Origin: Pedobacter aquatilis
Lineage (GTDB): Bacteria > Bacteroidota > Bacteroidia > Sphingobacteriales > Sphingobacteriaceae
Length of the DNA: 64,000 nucleotides
Assembly (NCBI RefSeq): GCF_030409415.1
Contig: NZ_JAUFPW010000012.1
Coordinates: 248,001-312,000, forward strand
Reading direction: 5' to 3'
Shown: piece after piece, positions 8,553-18,861 of the stretch
Position numbering within the stretch: position 1 is the stretch's first letter
Layout: every line of letters begins with the position of its first letter
The notes under the pieces: model-generated
What the model was told of the DNA's origin: nothing
The model's database searches: none
What the model saw: only the letters and a program-made list of their open reading frames with translations
Position numbers and translations under genes: made by a program

Positions 8553-11500
8553 ATGAAAAGTTTTTTACACACAACAGCGGTGTGCCTAACCTTTTTACTA
8601 GCCTTTACTTACCAACTCTTTGCCCAGCAAAGAAACATAAAAGGCGTAGTCAACGACGATAGTGGCCAACCCTTGCCTGGCGTTTCGGTGATGATAAAAG
8701 GTACCCAGCAAGGCACCTCAACAAACGGGGAAGGGCAATATTCCCTAAATGTATCTTCATCCTCTGCCATCCTGATTTTTAGGGCCGTGGGTTACGCAAC
8801 ACGTGAACTAGAAGCCAGCAGTTCAACAATCAATGTATCACTAAAATCAACTACCGGCGATTTGGATGAAGTTGTGGTAAAAGGATTTGGAGCCCAGCAG
8901 AAAAAAATAACCGTAACGGGTTCGGTCTCTACCATTGGCGGAAAAGAACTGGTATCTACCTCTGTATCCAATATATCCAATATGCTTATCGGTAATGCTC
9001 CGGGCGTGTCAGGTTTGCAACAAAGTGGAGAGCCTGGTCGCAATAATGCAGCCATTAATATCCGTGGAGTATCCACTTATGCTGGGTCAACAGATCCGCT
9101 TATCGTAATTGACGGAGTGCCAGAACCGCCTGAGCAGACCTACTCGAGGTTAAACTCAATGGATGCCAATGAAATTGAAAGTATTAATATTCTCAAAGAT
9201 GCATCTTCCACTGCAGTGTATGGCGTAAGGGGTGCAAACGGTGTTATTATCGTGACCACAAAAAGAGGTAAACTTGGTAAGCCTGTTTTAAGCGCATCAA
9301 CTAATTTCGGATTCACCACAGCAGCCAACTTGCCGAAGAATGTAAGCTCCTATGATTTCGCTTTAATGCGCAATGAGGCGATTCGAACCGAGCAGAGCAC
9401 TTATGGCGTGTCTGCTTACAATGATTACCTTTTCGATAGCAACGACTTATGGAAGTTTGCCAACAACCGCGACTATACCCCGGCTGAAGTCGCGAATTAT
9501 CCAGGGCTCACCAGTGCCCAGAGGGATGCGCTGAACGCCAGTCCTGCGCTGTATTATTCTAGTCGCGATCTCTTTAAAGATCAGTTTGGTGGTAAGGGTC
9601 CACAGCAACAGTTTAACTTAAACATTGCGGGGGGTACTGAAAAAGTAAAGTATTATACCTCATTAGGATATTTTTCACAAGGCTCCATCCTTCAGAATAC
9701 AGATTACTATGGCGCAAATACAAAATCAACCTATGAACGCTACAACTTTTTATCCAACTTTGACATCAACGCTGTAAAAAACCTGGCCATCTCGGTTAAT
9801 CTATCCGGACAGTTCGGCACCATTGTTGGACCTGGTATCGATGGCGGAACTTCGCTCACTGACCGCTACAAAATTATTATGCAATACCTTTATGATACCA
9901 ATGCCATGATGGCGCCAGGTATTATAGACAATAAACTCATCAACAGTATTGCCGGTAACCCAGGTACCGCATCGAATCCACTGGGACGTAAAATTGGAAG
10001 CTTACTGGGTAACCAGAATTCTATTAGAAACTTACTTGCCAGCGGAACAGAAACCACATATGATTCAAGATTAACCGGACGCATCGGGGCCAAATATACT
10101 ATGGACTATTTAACTAAGGGTCTATCCCTTAGGGCTAATGTGAATTATGAAAACAATTACTCAAAAGCAACCACTTACCGGGTAACTCTTCCGGAGTTTT
10201 CTGTTCGCCGCAATCCAGTTGATCCAAATATACTTGATTTTTTTGGTGGGGAGCGTACCTCTTCAGGTACGTTTAATCCTAACCCCAATCATAATAGCGT
10301 GAACCGTACTTTCTATGTGGATGCAGGGATTGATTATGCGCGTAGCTTTGGCAACCATAGCGTTACGGCCCTTGTGCTTGCAAATGCACAAAAATATTAT
10401 CTGCCTATAGATAATTTTAACACCCCGTCAGGAAATATGGGGCTTGTAGGTAATGTGGCCTATAACTACAAAGAGCGTTACCTGGCAGAAATCAGCGTTG
10501 GGTACAATGGTACTGAACAGTTCGCTGAAGATAAAAGGTTCGGCCTTTTTCCTGCATATTCAGTGGGATGGGTCGCTTCAAATGAATCCTTCTTTCCTAA
10601 AAACGACTGGATAACTTTCTTAAAATTCCGGGGCTCATATGGACTGAGCGGCTATGATAAAATTGGTGGCGACCGCTATGTATATCTTCCCAGTACTTTT
10701 GTGATCAATCAGCCAGGGTATTATTTTGGCAATAGTGACGGGTCAACCCCAAATACGCTAACTACTGGAACAAATGAAAGTAAACTTGGTAACCCGGCGG
10801 TAACCTGGGAAGAGGAAACCAAAAGAAACTTAGGCCTGGAGGCGAAATTTTTCAAAAATAAACTCTCGTTAATCATTGAAGGGTTTAAAAATGACAGGAC
10901 CAATATTTTCACCCAGCCTGGTACCATCCCGGCAAGTTATGGAGTGGCAGCAGCGAACGTACCCAGAGCAAACCTGGGCATCATGAACAACAAAGGTTAT
11001 GAAGTAAGCTTAGGCTGGTCAGAAACCAGGGGACAGGTTGGTTATAACATCAACGCTTACCTGAGTTATGCAAAAAATAAAATCGTTTACAATGCCGAGG
11101 CCCTCAACCCATACCCTTGGATGAATACCTCAGGTTATAGTTTTGGTCAGTACAAAGGCTTTGTATCTGATGGTTTTTACAATACCCAGGCAGAACTTAA
11201 CAACCGCCCTGTATTAACTTATAATGGCAATCAGGCTGCCCTTGGAGATATCCGCTATAAAGACATTAATGGTGATGGTCTAATAGATGCATCAGATAGG
11301 GTTCCTATAGGATACACCAACCGGGCATTGTATGATTTTAGCCTGAAAACCGGCATCAATTATAAGGGCTTTGATTTAAACGTACTTTTCATTGGCAAAA
11401 GCAAAGGTTCATTTAATATCAATAACGGAATGAATCACCCATTTGTGAAAAATGCAGGAAACGCATTCCAATGGCAGTTTGATGGTAGATGGACCCCTGA

Positions 11501-11831
11501 GAAGGTTGCCAATGGAGAGAAGATAACTTTTCCAAGAGCTACCATCGCAGGTTCAGCCAGTGAGGCAAATAATTACCAGAATTCTGATTTCTGGTTAGTC
11601 TCTACCGCTTTCAAGAAGTTAAAAAATATAGAACTCGGTTATACTTTCAATACTTACGGATTCATGAAAAAAGCCCGCATCAGTTCCCTTAGGATTTATG
11701 CAAATGGCAATAACCTTTTCACTTGGGACAATGATTTTGATGAGATTGACCCTGAGCAGACCGATAGCGGAACTTCTTACCTTTTCCCGCTAACCAGGGC
11801 TTTCGTTTTCGGCGCCAATATTCGTTTTTAA
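8553..11831 (+). CDS. SusC-like TonB-dependent outer-membrane transporter
   Basis: 1092 residues from ATG 8553. Domains in order: signal peptide (MKSFLHTTAVCLTFLLAF...FAQQ), a carboxypeptidase-regulatory-like domain (IKGVVNDDSGQPLPGVSVMI, about 30-105), the plug domain with LIVIDGVPEP and SINILKDASSTAVYGVRGANG (about 115-240), then a 22-strand beta-barrel ending in the aromatic C-terminal residue (FGANIRF). The SINILKDAS...YG.RGANGVI.VTTKRG signature is diagnostic of SusC/RagA. With the SusD protein encoded 18 bp downstream it should bind and import oligosaccharides, here mannan fragments by context. It heads an eight-gene same-strand run that reaches 24859. Confidence 0.93.
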   Translation: MKSFLHTTAVCLTFLLAFTYQLFAQQRNIKGVVNDDSGQPLPGVSVMIKGTQQGTSTNGEGQYSLNVSSSSAILIFRAVGYATRELEASSSTINVSLKSTTGDLDEVVVKGFGAQQKKITVTGSVSTIGGKELVSTSVSNISNMLIGNAPGVSGLQQSGEPGRNNAAINIRGVSTYAGSTDPLIVIDGVPEPPEQTYSRLNSMDANEIESINILKDASSTAVYGVRGANGVIIVTTKRGKLGKPVLSASTNFGFTTAANLPKNVSSYDFALMRNEAIRTEQSTYGVSAYNDYLFDSNDLWKFANNRDYTPAEVANYPGLTSAQRDALNASPALYYSSRDLFKDQFGGKGPQQQFNLNIAGGTEKVKYYTSLGYFSQGSILQNTDYYGANTKSTYERYNFLSNFDINAVKNLAISVNLSGQFGTIVGPGIDGGTSLTDRYKIIMQYLYDTNAMMAPGIIDNKLINSIAGNPGTASNPLGRKIGSLLGNQNSIRNLLASGTETTYDSRLTGRIGAKYTMDYLTKGLSLRANVNYENNYSKATTYRVTLPEFSVRRNPVDPNILDFFGGERTSSGTFNPNPNHNSVNRTFYVDAGIDYARSFGNHSVTALVLANAQKYYLPIDNFNTPSGNMGLVGNVAYNYKERYLAEISVGYNGTEQFAEDKRFGLFPAYSVGWVASNESFFPKNDWITFLKFRGSYGLSGYDKIGGDRYVYLPSTFVINQPGYYFGNSDGSTPNTLTTGTNESKLGNPAVTWEEETKRNLGLEAKFFKNKLSLIIEGFKNDRTNIFTQPGTIPASYGVAAANVPRANLGIMNNKGYEVSLGWSETRGQVGYNINAYLSYAKNKIVYNAEALNPYPWMNTSGYSFGQYKGFVSDGFYNTQAELNNRPVLTYNGNQAALGDIRYKDINGDGLIDASDRVPIGYTNRALYDFSLKTGINYKGFDLNVLFIGKSKGSFNINNGMNHPFVKNAGNAFQWQFDGRWTPEKVANGEKITFPRATIAGSASEANNYQNSDFWLVSTAFKKLKNIELGYTFNTYGFMKKARISSLRIYANGNNLFTWDNDFDEIDPEQTDSGTSYLFPLTRAFVFGANIRF

Positions 11832-11849
11832 ACCTGATTATCAAAAAAT

Positions 11850-13649
11850 ATGAAAAAGATAATTTATTTCATCTCCGCAATAATAGGCGCAAGTGGCCTT
11901 TATTCTTGCCAGAAAGAATTTTTAGAAAAACCTGAAACTACAGGGAATACGACTATAGAGACGGTTTTCGCTTCCTCTGTTGAGGCTACCAAGGCGCTCG
12001 CCAATGCCTACAGGACTTCTCTTTGTCAGGGCCTTTTTGATAATGGTGGCACCAATATCGGAAACGGCACACTGTCTGGCATTTCTGGCGAGGCCATGCC
12101 TGGAGAAAGCTGGGCAGATATTTATGCTGCTTATAGTTTAGCAGGACTTACCTCAGAACGCAGTACCGATAACTTTGCGAATAACTTTGTAGCCATCAGG
12201 CGTAACTATATTATTTCTGAAAACATTGATAAAGTGCCTGATATGGATGGGGCCACAAAAGCTTACGTAAAAGCTGAAATGGCTGGCTTAACCGCCTACC
12301 GTTATATGGGCATGTTCATCCGTTATGGCGGTGTGCCGATTGTGAATAAAACCTTTATCTCTTCAGATGATTTAGCTGTTCCTAGAGCTACCCTGCAGGC
12401 AACCCTTGATAACATTATTCAGCTAAGCGATGCCGCTTACGCCGGGCTTCCAGATAGCTGGCCGGATAAGTCTGTGGGCAGGTTGACTAAAGGCGCGGCA
12501 CTGGCGATAAAAGCCAGAGCATTGCAATATGCTGCAAGACCCTTATTTAATTCAGCAACACCTTATCTAAGTTTAGGGGCAAACAACAATATGATATGTT
12601 TTGGTAACGTAAGCCAGCAAAGGTGGACGGATGCAGTTACCGCCAACGAAGCGGTCATTGCCTGGGGAAAAAGCCATGCTACCGACATTATCAATAGCGG
12701 AGGCGGTACAAATACGCCTAACCCTAATGCACTTGATGACTACGGAACTGCAACCTCAACACCCAATAATAAAGAAGTATTACTGGCCTATAAAGTGGAT
12801 AATAATGCCAATAATGTTAAAATGTTCAAATTCTATATTCCTGTCCGAGGATCTTCAGGAAGAGGGGGCACTGACATTAACAACGAAAGATATCTCACTG
12901 ATAATGCAGGCATGATCACAAATTTTCTTCGCATTTATTATAAAGCAGATGGTACTGATCAGGACTGGCCAAAGGTTGGAGATCCGGCAAGACCCTATAC
13001 TGACTATAATACACGCATGCAGCAGATGGAGCCAAGATTTAAGGCAGACAATTATGCGCATGGAATTGATGCATGGAATAACCCTGGAAACTCAGTCTGG
13101 TCATATGATAACATCAATTCAGGTGTGAATATCTCAGGATCCGGAAAAGGCGATGCACAGAGCACCAAATTTTATTACAAGGCAGGCACCCGTTCCTGGT
13201 TTGAGTGGCCACTGTTCCGTATGTCTGAATTCTACCTGAATTTAGCCGAAGCTTATAATGAACTGGGTAATACGGCTAAAGCCCTTCAAAACTTAAATAT
13301 TGTCCACAACAGAGCAGGTCTTCCAAGTATTACCGAAACCGAGCAGTCTAGGCTTCGCCTGTTAATACAGCGGGAATGGAGCATAGAGTTTTATAAAGAA
13401 AACCGCAGGTATTTCGATGTTAAACATTGGAAACGTTCTGATATCGCTAGCGGCGTGATTGGCGGGCAGTATGAGGAATTCAGGTTTACTTTCGCACCTG
13501 GCAAAAGCAATCCTGCCATAACCTCTGATATTTTATCCTACACCAATAACAATACTTTGAGTCCGTACTGGAACGCAAAGATGTATTTAGAACCCATTCC
13601 ACTTTCGGAGATTAATAAACGCATACTGGTGCAAAACCCAGGTTATTAA
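11850..13649 (+). CDS. SusD-like glycan-binding lipoprotein
   Basis: 599 residues. The start MKKIIYFISAIIGASGLYSCQ carries a type II signal peptide with the lipobox Cys near residue 20. It has the SusD/RagB tetratricopeptide-like fold: AEMAGLTAYRYMGMFIRYGGVPIV (about 143-166) and the C-terminal signature LRLLIQREWSIEFYKENRRYFDVKHWKR (broken as LRLLIQREWSIEF and YKENRRYFDVKHW). The protein ends with ILVQNPGY. It caps the SusC barrel at the cell surface and binds the polysaccharide. Its position directly after susC and before a second SusCD pair suggests two uptake systems with different length or branching preferences. Confidence 0.92.
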   Translation: MKKIIYFISAIIGASGLYSCQKEFLEKPETTGNTTIETVFASSVEATKALANAYRTSLCQGLFDNGGTNIGNGTLSGISGEAMPGESWADIYAAYSLAGLTSERSTDNFANNFVAIRRNYIISENIDKVPDMDGATKAYVKAEMAGLTAYRYMGMFIRYGGVPIVNKTFISSDDLAVPRATLQATLDNIIQLSDAAYAGLPDSWPDKSVGRLTKGAALAIKARALQYAARPLFNSATPYLSLGANNNMICFGNVSQQRWTDAVTANEAVIAWGKSHATDIINSGGGTNTPNPNALDDYGTATSTPNNKEVLLAYKVDNNANNVKMFKFYIPVRGSSGRGGTDINNERYLTDNAGMITNFLRIYYKADGTDQDWPKVGDPARPYTDYNTRMQQMEPRFKADNYAHGIDAWNNPGNSVWSYDNINSGVNISGSGKGDAQSTKFYYKAGTRSWFEWPLFRMSEFYLNLAEAYNELGNTAKALQNLNIVHNRAGLPSITETEQSRLRLLIQREWSIEFYKENRRYFDVKHWKRSDIASGVIGGQYEEFRFTFAPGKSNPAITSDILSYTNNNTLSPYWNAKMYLEPIPLSEINKRILVQNPGY

Positions 13650-13682
13650 ACGCTGAAAACAAACTAAGTAATTACAGGAAAT

Positions 13683-16541
13683 ATGACTAACCAATATATA
13701 AAAAGCACTGTTCTTTCCGCCTGCCTGCTCCTGGGCACAGCGATGAATGTTGCCGCACAAGATAAGAGCTTAAGTGATAGCGCGGCAAGGGATACCGCGC
13801 GCATAGAGCCGGGGAGACTGCTTAATATCAAAAAAACTAACTCAACAGCTGCCGTCTCCTCTGTGAGCGGTGAGGCTTTGTATCAAACCCCGACCATGAA
13901 TTTAACCAACACACTATACGGCAGGTTGAATGGCTTGAGCGTCAACCTTGGCTCCGGTGAGCCAGGTTATGATAACGCGGCGCTTGGCATCAGAGGCGTG
14001 GGATCGCTGTCCTCGAGCTCTGCTGGTGGCTATAATACCTACAAAGTATTTGTTGACGGCTTTGAAACCAATCTCAATTACCTCGCTTACCTCTCCGCTG
14101 CAGAGATTGAAAGCATCTCTATTTTAAAAGATGCAGCAGCGCTCGCCACCTTCGGGATGCGCGGGGCTAATGGGGTGATTTATGTAACCACAAAAAGAGG
14201 AAAAATTGGTAAGCCAACAATTTCTTTTCAGGTAAGGACCGGCATTCAGAAAGCTATCAATATCAATAAGCCCCTCGATGCTTTCGGCTATGCTAGCCTG
14301 TATAATCAGGCCATCAGTAACGACAGGGGCAGGGTCTGGTCCCCTCTTTATTCGCCGGCACAGTTGCAGGGCTACAGAAACGGCACGGGAACCAATGTTG
14401 ATTGGTTTGCTGAGGTGTTAAAAAACCATGCGCCATATACTGATGGTGACCTGAGTTTTACCGGGGGGGATGATAATGCCAGGTACAATATTGTGCTGGA
14501 TTACGCCAACCAACAAGCTTTATATAATGTCAAGCAAACCGATGCCACCTCGAATTCGATGGTGAAACGTTATAATTTGAGATCAAACTTGGACTTTAAA
14601 ATGTTTGACATATTTGAAGCGAAGGTAGATATTGGCGCTAGGATTGAAGACCGTAAAGCGCCAAACTATAGCGGAGCGAGTCTGTGGCAAAACCTTTCGC
14701 GTTATCCATCCAATATTTATCAGGTAAGGGATGGGGCTACCGGAAATTACTCTGGTACTTCGCTTTTTCCCGATAATCCCGTAGCATCTATCAATTCGCT
14801 AGGCTGGTTTTCTTCCCACAGACGCATCCTTCAGGGAAATTTTACACTAAAAGAGCGTCTGGATGAGCTCACACCAGGCTTATATTTAAGCCAGGCCTAT
14901 TCCTTCAATAGCTATTCACAAAGTAATTACTCCAAAACGGCAGATTATCCCCGCTTCTTTAATGGTCAGCCCGGTGGTCCGACAAATGTACTCACTCCGC
15001 TCCGGGCAACGGGCATGATTCCCGGCGGACAGGAAGATTGGAAACAGCTCATGGGTACAATCGGTTATGAGAGAAGTTTTGGAAAACACCAGATTTTATC
15101 TGCACTAAATTACCATCAGTCTGATTTTAAAACCGATGGCGGCGTCGACGCTTATATCTACCGTTACCAAAATATCAGTGGACGGGCTAACTATAGCTAT
15201 GATAATCGTTATGTTGCTGAACTTGGTTTTTCTTATTTCGGCGCTGATGGTTATGCGCCTGGTAACCGGTGGGGATTTTATCCCGCGATTTCTGCCAGCT
15301 GGATAGTTTCCAACGAGGCATTCTTAAAAGATAGCAAATCCATCACGCTTTTGAAATTACGCGCATCTGCCGGAAAGACAGGAAGCATGGATTCAGAAAC
15401 CCAGAATAGCGGACGATTTCTCTATCAGCAGTACTATAATAACAGTGGAACTTTTTACACCGGAAACTCCAGCATCACGGGTAACTCAGGCCTGAATCAG
15501 AATATTTTAGCCAATCCCGATATTTTTGCTGAACAAAGCCTAAAATACAACTTTGGGGCAGAAGTGAATTTCTTTAAAAAACTAAGTCTGTCGGCAGATG
15601 TATTTTTAGATAAGCGTAGTGGTATCCTTACCCGGGACAATACCATTACCGGAATTTATGGCACTATAAATAGCTTTGCCAATCTTGGAAAAGTGACCAA
15701 TAAAGGCTTTGAACTTTCTGCCAACTTCTCAGATAAAAAAGGAGATTTTGGTTATGGCGTCTGGGGACAGGTGGCTTACAATAAAAACAAAATCGACTAT
15801 TTTGCTGAAATTCCCCAGCCATATGAATACAACCAGCAAACCGGGCGATCAATAGCCCAGAATTATGGCCTTGTTTCAAAGGGGTTTTATCAACTCGAAG
15901 ATTTTAATGCCAATGGTTCTTTAAAAGGTGGCGCGCTACCTGCCTTTGGGCTTGTTCAGCCCGGAGACTTAAAATACCAGGATTTAAACGGGGATAATAT
16001 TATTGATGAAAAGGACATTACCTCAGTGGGCAAATCCCTATTTCCGGAAATGACCTATTCTTTTGGTGCAAACTTTAGCTATAAAGGTTTTGACTTAAGT
16101 GCACTCTTTCAGGGTATTGGCGGTTCATCAGTGAACATTTTAAGTGCTGCCCCTAATCAGATTCAAGCCTTCGTAGGCAATGGAAATGTATTTCCGGTTG
16201 CACAAAATGCATGGGCTTATTACCCGGACCAGGGCATTGACACCAGGGCTAGCGCGAATTATCCACGCTTAACCACCGCTGCGAACAATAATAATTACCG
16301 CGCGAGTGACTTTTGGGTGAAAAGCAGGGATTTCCTTCGCCTGCGTAACGTAGAATTAGGTTATACTTTTAGTCCGGCTTTTGTTAAAAAGCTTTCGCTT
16401 TCTAACCTTCGCTTCTATGTAAATGCTGTCAATCCATTAACCTGGAGCAGGCTGGAAAAAGACTACGGATTAGACCCAGAAACGCTAAGCGCTTATCCAG
16501 GCATTAAATCATTCAATACCGGACTGTCGGTTACTTTTTAA
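13683..16541 (+). CDS. Second SusC-like TonB-dependent transporter, no N-terminal CarboxypepD-reg domain
   Basis: 952 residues, about 140 shorter than the first SusC. The signal peptide (ending in NVAAQ, near residue 25) is followed by only about 50 residues before the plug (ALYQTPTMNLTNTLYGRLNGL, then SISILKDAAALATFGMRGANG). The carboxypeptidase-regulatory-like domain found in most SusC proteins is absent. The beta-barrel is complete and ends in FNTGLSVTF. It is 33 bp after SusD1 and 13 bp before SusD2. The barrel and plug are clearly SusC/RagA. The missing domain suggests a trimmed transporter that may interact differently with the TonB machinery or with its SusD. Confidence 0.9.
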   Translation: MTNQYIKSTVLSACLLLGTAMNVAAQDKSLSDSAARDTARIEPGRLLNIKKTNSTAAVSSVSGEALYQTPTMNLTNTLYGRLNGLSVNLGSGEPGYDNAALGIRGVGSLSSSSAGGYNTYKVFVDGFETNLNYLAYLSAAEIESISILKDAAALATFGMRGANGVIYVTTKRGKIGKPTISFQVRTGIQKAININKPLDAFGYASLYNQAISNDRGRVWSPLYSPAQLQGYRNGTGTNVDWFAEVLKNHAPYTDGDLSFTGGDDNARYNIVLDYANQQALYNVKQTDATSNSMVKRYNLRSNLDFKMFDIFEAKVDIGARIEDRKAPNYSGASLWQNLSRYPSNIYQVRDGATGNYSGTSLFPDNPVASINSLGWFSSHRRILQGNFTLKERLDELTPGLYLSQAYSFNSYSQSNYSKTADYPRFFNGQPGGPTNVLTPLRATGMIPGGQEDWKQLMGTIGYERSFGKHQILSALNYHQSDFKTDGGVDAYIYRYQNISGRANYSYDNRYVAELGFSYFGADGYAPGNRWGFYPAISASWIVSNEAFLKDSKSITLLKLRASAGKTGSMDSETQNSGRFLYQQYYNNSGTFYTGNSSITGNSGLNQNILANPDIFAEQSLKYNFGAEVNFFKKLSLSADVFLDKRSGILTRDNTITGIYGTINSFANLGKVTNKGFELSANFSDKKGDFGYGVWGQVAYNKNKIDYFAEIPQPYEYNQQTGRSIAQNYGLVSKGFYQLEDFNANGSLKGGALPAFGLVQPGDLKYQDLNGDNIIDEKDITSVGKSLFPEMTYSFGANFSYKGFDLSALFQGIGGSSVNILSAAPNQIQAFVGNGNVFPVAQNAWAYYPDQGIDTRASANYPRLTTAANNNNYRASDFWVKSRDFLRLRNVELGYTFSPAFVKKLSLSNLRFYVNAVNPLTWSRLEKDYGLDPETLSAYPGIKSFNTGLSVTF

Positions 16542-16554
16542 TTCTAAAAATAAA

Positions 16555-18261
16555 ATGATGAAAATCAGAGCACCATATTTGACCCTCTTTTTCGCTGGCC
16601 TGCTTTTAATCAGTGCCTGTAAAAAAGATTTTTTGGATACCAGGATGGATACACTTCCAACACCTGAAACCATTCAGACCACCAGAAGCTCGCTGACTGG
16701 CTTTGCGAATGCATTTTATGCACCGATTAGTTTTGCTGTAGGATTTACGACTTTAGATAATAGCTTTTTTGACGCTGCCAGCGATGATGCCCAGCAAACC
16801 CTAACCTTTGCCCAAGGGGTGATTCCTTTTAATCAGGCGACCTTGAGTGAGGCTAACCCTTCGACAGAGGCTAACAAGTATTATGCCTGCTATGAAGGTA
16901 TCCGCGCGGCGAATTTCTTTTTGGATTATTCTAAAAACTGGAAAGCGATGATCAGCCAGAATCGCGATACCCTTACGGATGTGACAAATTATAACCGCGA
17001 TAAACTCTTCATTAGTGCTTACCGTGGCGAGGCGCATGTTGCAAGGGCCTATTATTATTCTGAACTTATTAAACGCTATGGCGGGGTACCTATTGTTACC
17101 AAAACGCTGCAGCAGGCTGGTGGAGACTTAGCAGTGGCAAAATCCAGTTATGATCAGGTGGTGGATTATATTGTCTCGGAAATCGACACCTATAAAGACT
17201 CTTTGGTTGTGAGCTGGAAAACTAACGGTTTTTCAGACCAGGATGGACGTTTCTCTAAAGGTTCAGCGCTGGCGATAAAAGCACGTGTACTTTTATACGC
17301 GGCAAGTCCTTTACATAACCCATCGAATGATCCCGCCAAATGGGCCAGGGCAGCGGCTGCCGCCAGGGAAATTATCAGTACCCCTGCATTTGGTTACGCG
17401 CTTCATACCGGAGGTTACGGGAATTATTTTCAGGGAAATAATTCACTCAGCAGCGCCGAAACTATTCTTGCTATTCGCAGGCCTGCATCCAATGATTTAG
17501 AGCGAGCCAATTATCCCATTACAACTACTGGTGGCGCGAGTGGGGTGACCCCATCGCATAATCTTGTGGCCGAGTATGAACTCAAAGGCAGCGCCGATGC
17601 TGCCAACATTTATGCGAACCGCGACCCAAGACTTTCAGAAACGGTAGTATTAAATGGCAGCAGTTGGAACGGTCGTACGATTGATCAGTCCCCTGGTGCT
17701 GTTGATGATATGGCTAAAACCAATACTTCTCGCACAGGCTATTATTTAAAAAAATTCCTGGCGCCAAATCTGGATTTAGTGAACAATGCCACCGCGCAAC
17801 ATCAGTGGGTAGCCATTCGTTACGCCGAGGTGTTGCTTAATTACGCCGAGGCGATGAATGAGGCTTACGGTCCAGATGGCACAGCACCTGATGCGCCAGC
17901 AGGGATGACCTCCAGAACAGCACTCAATATGGTGCGTTCAAGGGTAGGCGTGGCGATGCCAGCAGTTTCGACAGGCGGAAAAGATGCTTTCCGCGCAGCA
18001 ATCAAGCATGAACGCCGAATTGAGCTGGCCTTTGAAGATCACCGCTACTGGGATCTGCTTCGATGGAACGATGCCGCCACATCATTAAATCAGCCTATCA
18101 AGGGGGTTAATGTAAGTAAAAATACAAATGGCAGCTTCAATTATACCATTGTTGATGTCGCTACACGGACCTTCAGGGCTCCGGCGATGTATTACTTGCC
18201 ATTTCCAAGAGCGGAAGTTGTGCGCTCAAACGGATCAATTACCCAAAACCCAGGTTATTAA
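16555..18261 (+). CDS. Second SusD-like glycan-binding lipoprotein
   Basis: 568 residues with a lipoprotein signal (FFAGLLLISACKKDFLD; Cys near residue 22). SusD/RagB signatures are present: GEAHVARAYYYSELIKRYGG (about 158-177), SKGSALAIKARVLLYAASPL, and the C-terminal ERRIELAFEDHRYWDLLRW. It ends in ITQNPGY, like the first SusD. It lies 13 bp after the second SusC and 11 bp before a DUF1735-type lipoprotein, and is the surface partner of that SusC. Confidence 0.92.
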   Translation: MMKIRAPYLTLFFAGLLLISACKKDFLDTRMDTLPTPETIQTTRSSLTGFANAFYAPISFAVGFTTLDNSFFDAASDDAQQTLTFAQGVIPFNQATLSEANPSTEANKYYACYEGIRAANFFLDYSKNWKAMISQNRDTLTDVTNYNRDKLFISAYRGEAHVARAYYYSELIKRYGGVPIVTKTLQQAGGDLAVAKSSYDQVVDYIVSEIDTYKDSLVVSWKTNGFSDQDGRFSKGSALAIKARVLLYAASPLHNPSNDPAKWARAAAAAREIISTPAFGYALHTGGYGNYFQGNNSLSSAETILAIRRPASNDLERANYPITTTGGASGVTPSHNLVAEYELKGSADAANIYANRDPRLSETVVLNGSSWNGRTIDQSPGAVDDMAKTNTSRTGYYLKKFLAPNLDLVNNATAQHQWVAIRYAEVLLNYAEAMNEAYGPDGTAPDAPAGMTSRTALNMVRSRVGVAMPAVSTGGKDAFRAAIKHERRIELAFEDHRYWDLLRWNDAATSLNQPIKGVNVSKNTNGSFNYTIVDVATRTFRAPAMYYLPFPRAEVVRSNGSITQNPGY

Positions 18262-18272
18262 TATTAAAAGCA

Positions 18273-18833
18273 ATGAAAAAAATATTTTATAATTCCGCCA
18301 TTTTGCTTGCGCTATGCGCCGTGGCGCTTTTGTTCTCCTGCGAAAAAAACGATCAGGACTTAGATTACGGTGATGCTAAAATTTATATGCCCCAGGGTTT
18401 AAGTTCAAACCTTAATTACCTGGTGCCAAAGGGCCTGGATTCTGCTTCTAGGAACTATACTTTGGATGCAAAGACTAACCAGCTCAAGGTGATTCTCGGT
18501 GTGGCTAGAAGTGGAAAGACCACTGATGAGGGCTACTCGGTAAATATCAGCACCAGGCCAGATACCATCAACACTTTGATAGCATCAAACCTGCTAACCA
18601 ATACAGTACTCCTCCCGGACGGACTCTACAGGCTTCCTGGAAGTATTTCCGTGCCTGAGGGGCAAAGTGCAGGCACCTTTTTGCTGAGTATTGATGCCGC
18701 CCAGCTAAAATCGGGCTATACCGGAAAAAAAGTAGCGCTTGCGGTAGCGATTTCCTCGCCAAGTAAATTTTCTTTGAGTGCAGTGAACAACAAGGTTATC
18801 ATAATTATCGACGTGAATGCATTGAAACTTTGA
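18273..18833 (+). CDS. DUF1735-like surface lipoprotein
   Basis: 186 residues with a lipoprotein signal peptide ending in LLFSCEKND (Cys near 23). The mature part reads like one DUF1735 / BT_3987-type N-terminal beta-sandwich domain, with a middle segment NQLKVILGVARSGKT and a terminal strand SAVNNKVIIIIDVN. Such lipoproteins are common third members of SusCD operons and are presumed surface glycan-binding proteins. At this length it carries only that domain, with no catalytic module. The domain name is a moderate-confidence match by pattern; the operon position is firm. Confidence 0.65.
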   Translation: MKKIFYNSAILLALCAVALLFSCEKNDQDLDYGDAKIYMPQGLSSNLNYLVPKGLDSASRNYTLDAKTNQLKVILGVARSGKTTDEGYSVNISTRPDTINTLIASNLLTNTVLLPDGLYRLPGSISVPEGQSAGTFLLSIDAAQLKSGYTGKKVALAVAISSPSKFSLSAVNNKVIIIIDVNALKL

Positions 18834-18861
18834 TAAAAGACTCGCTTACATCCCTAAAAAT

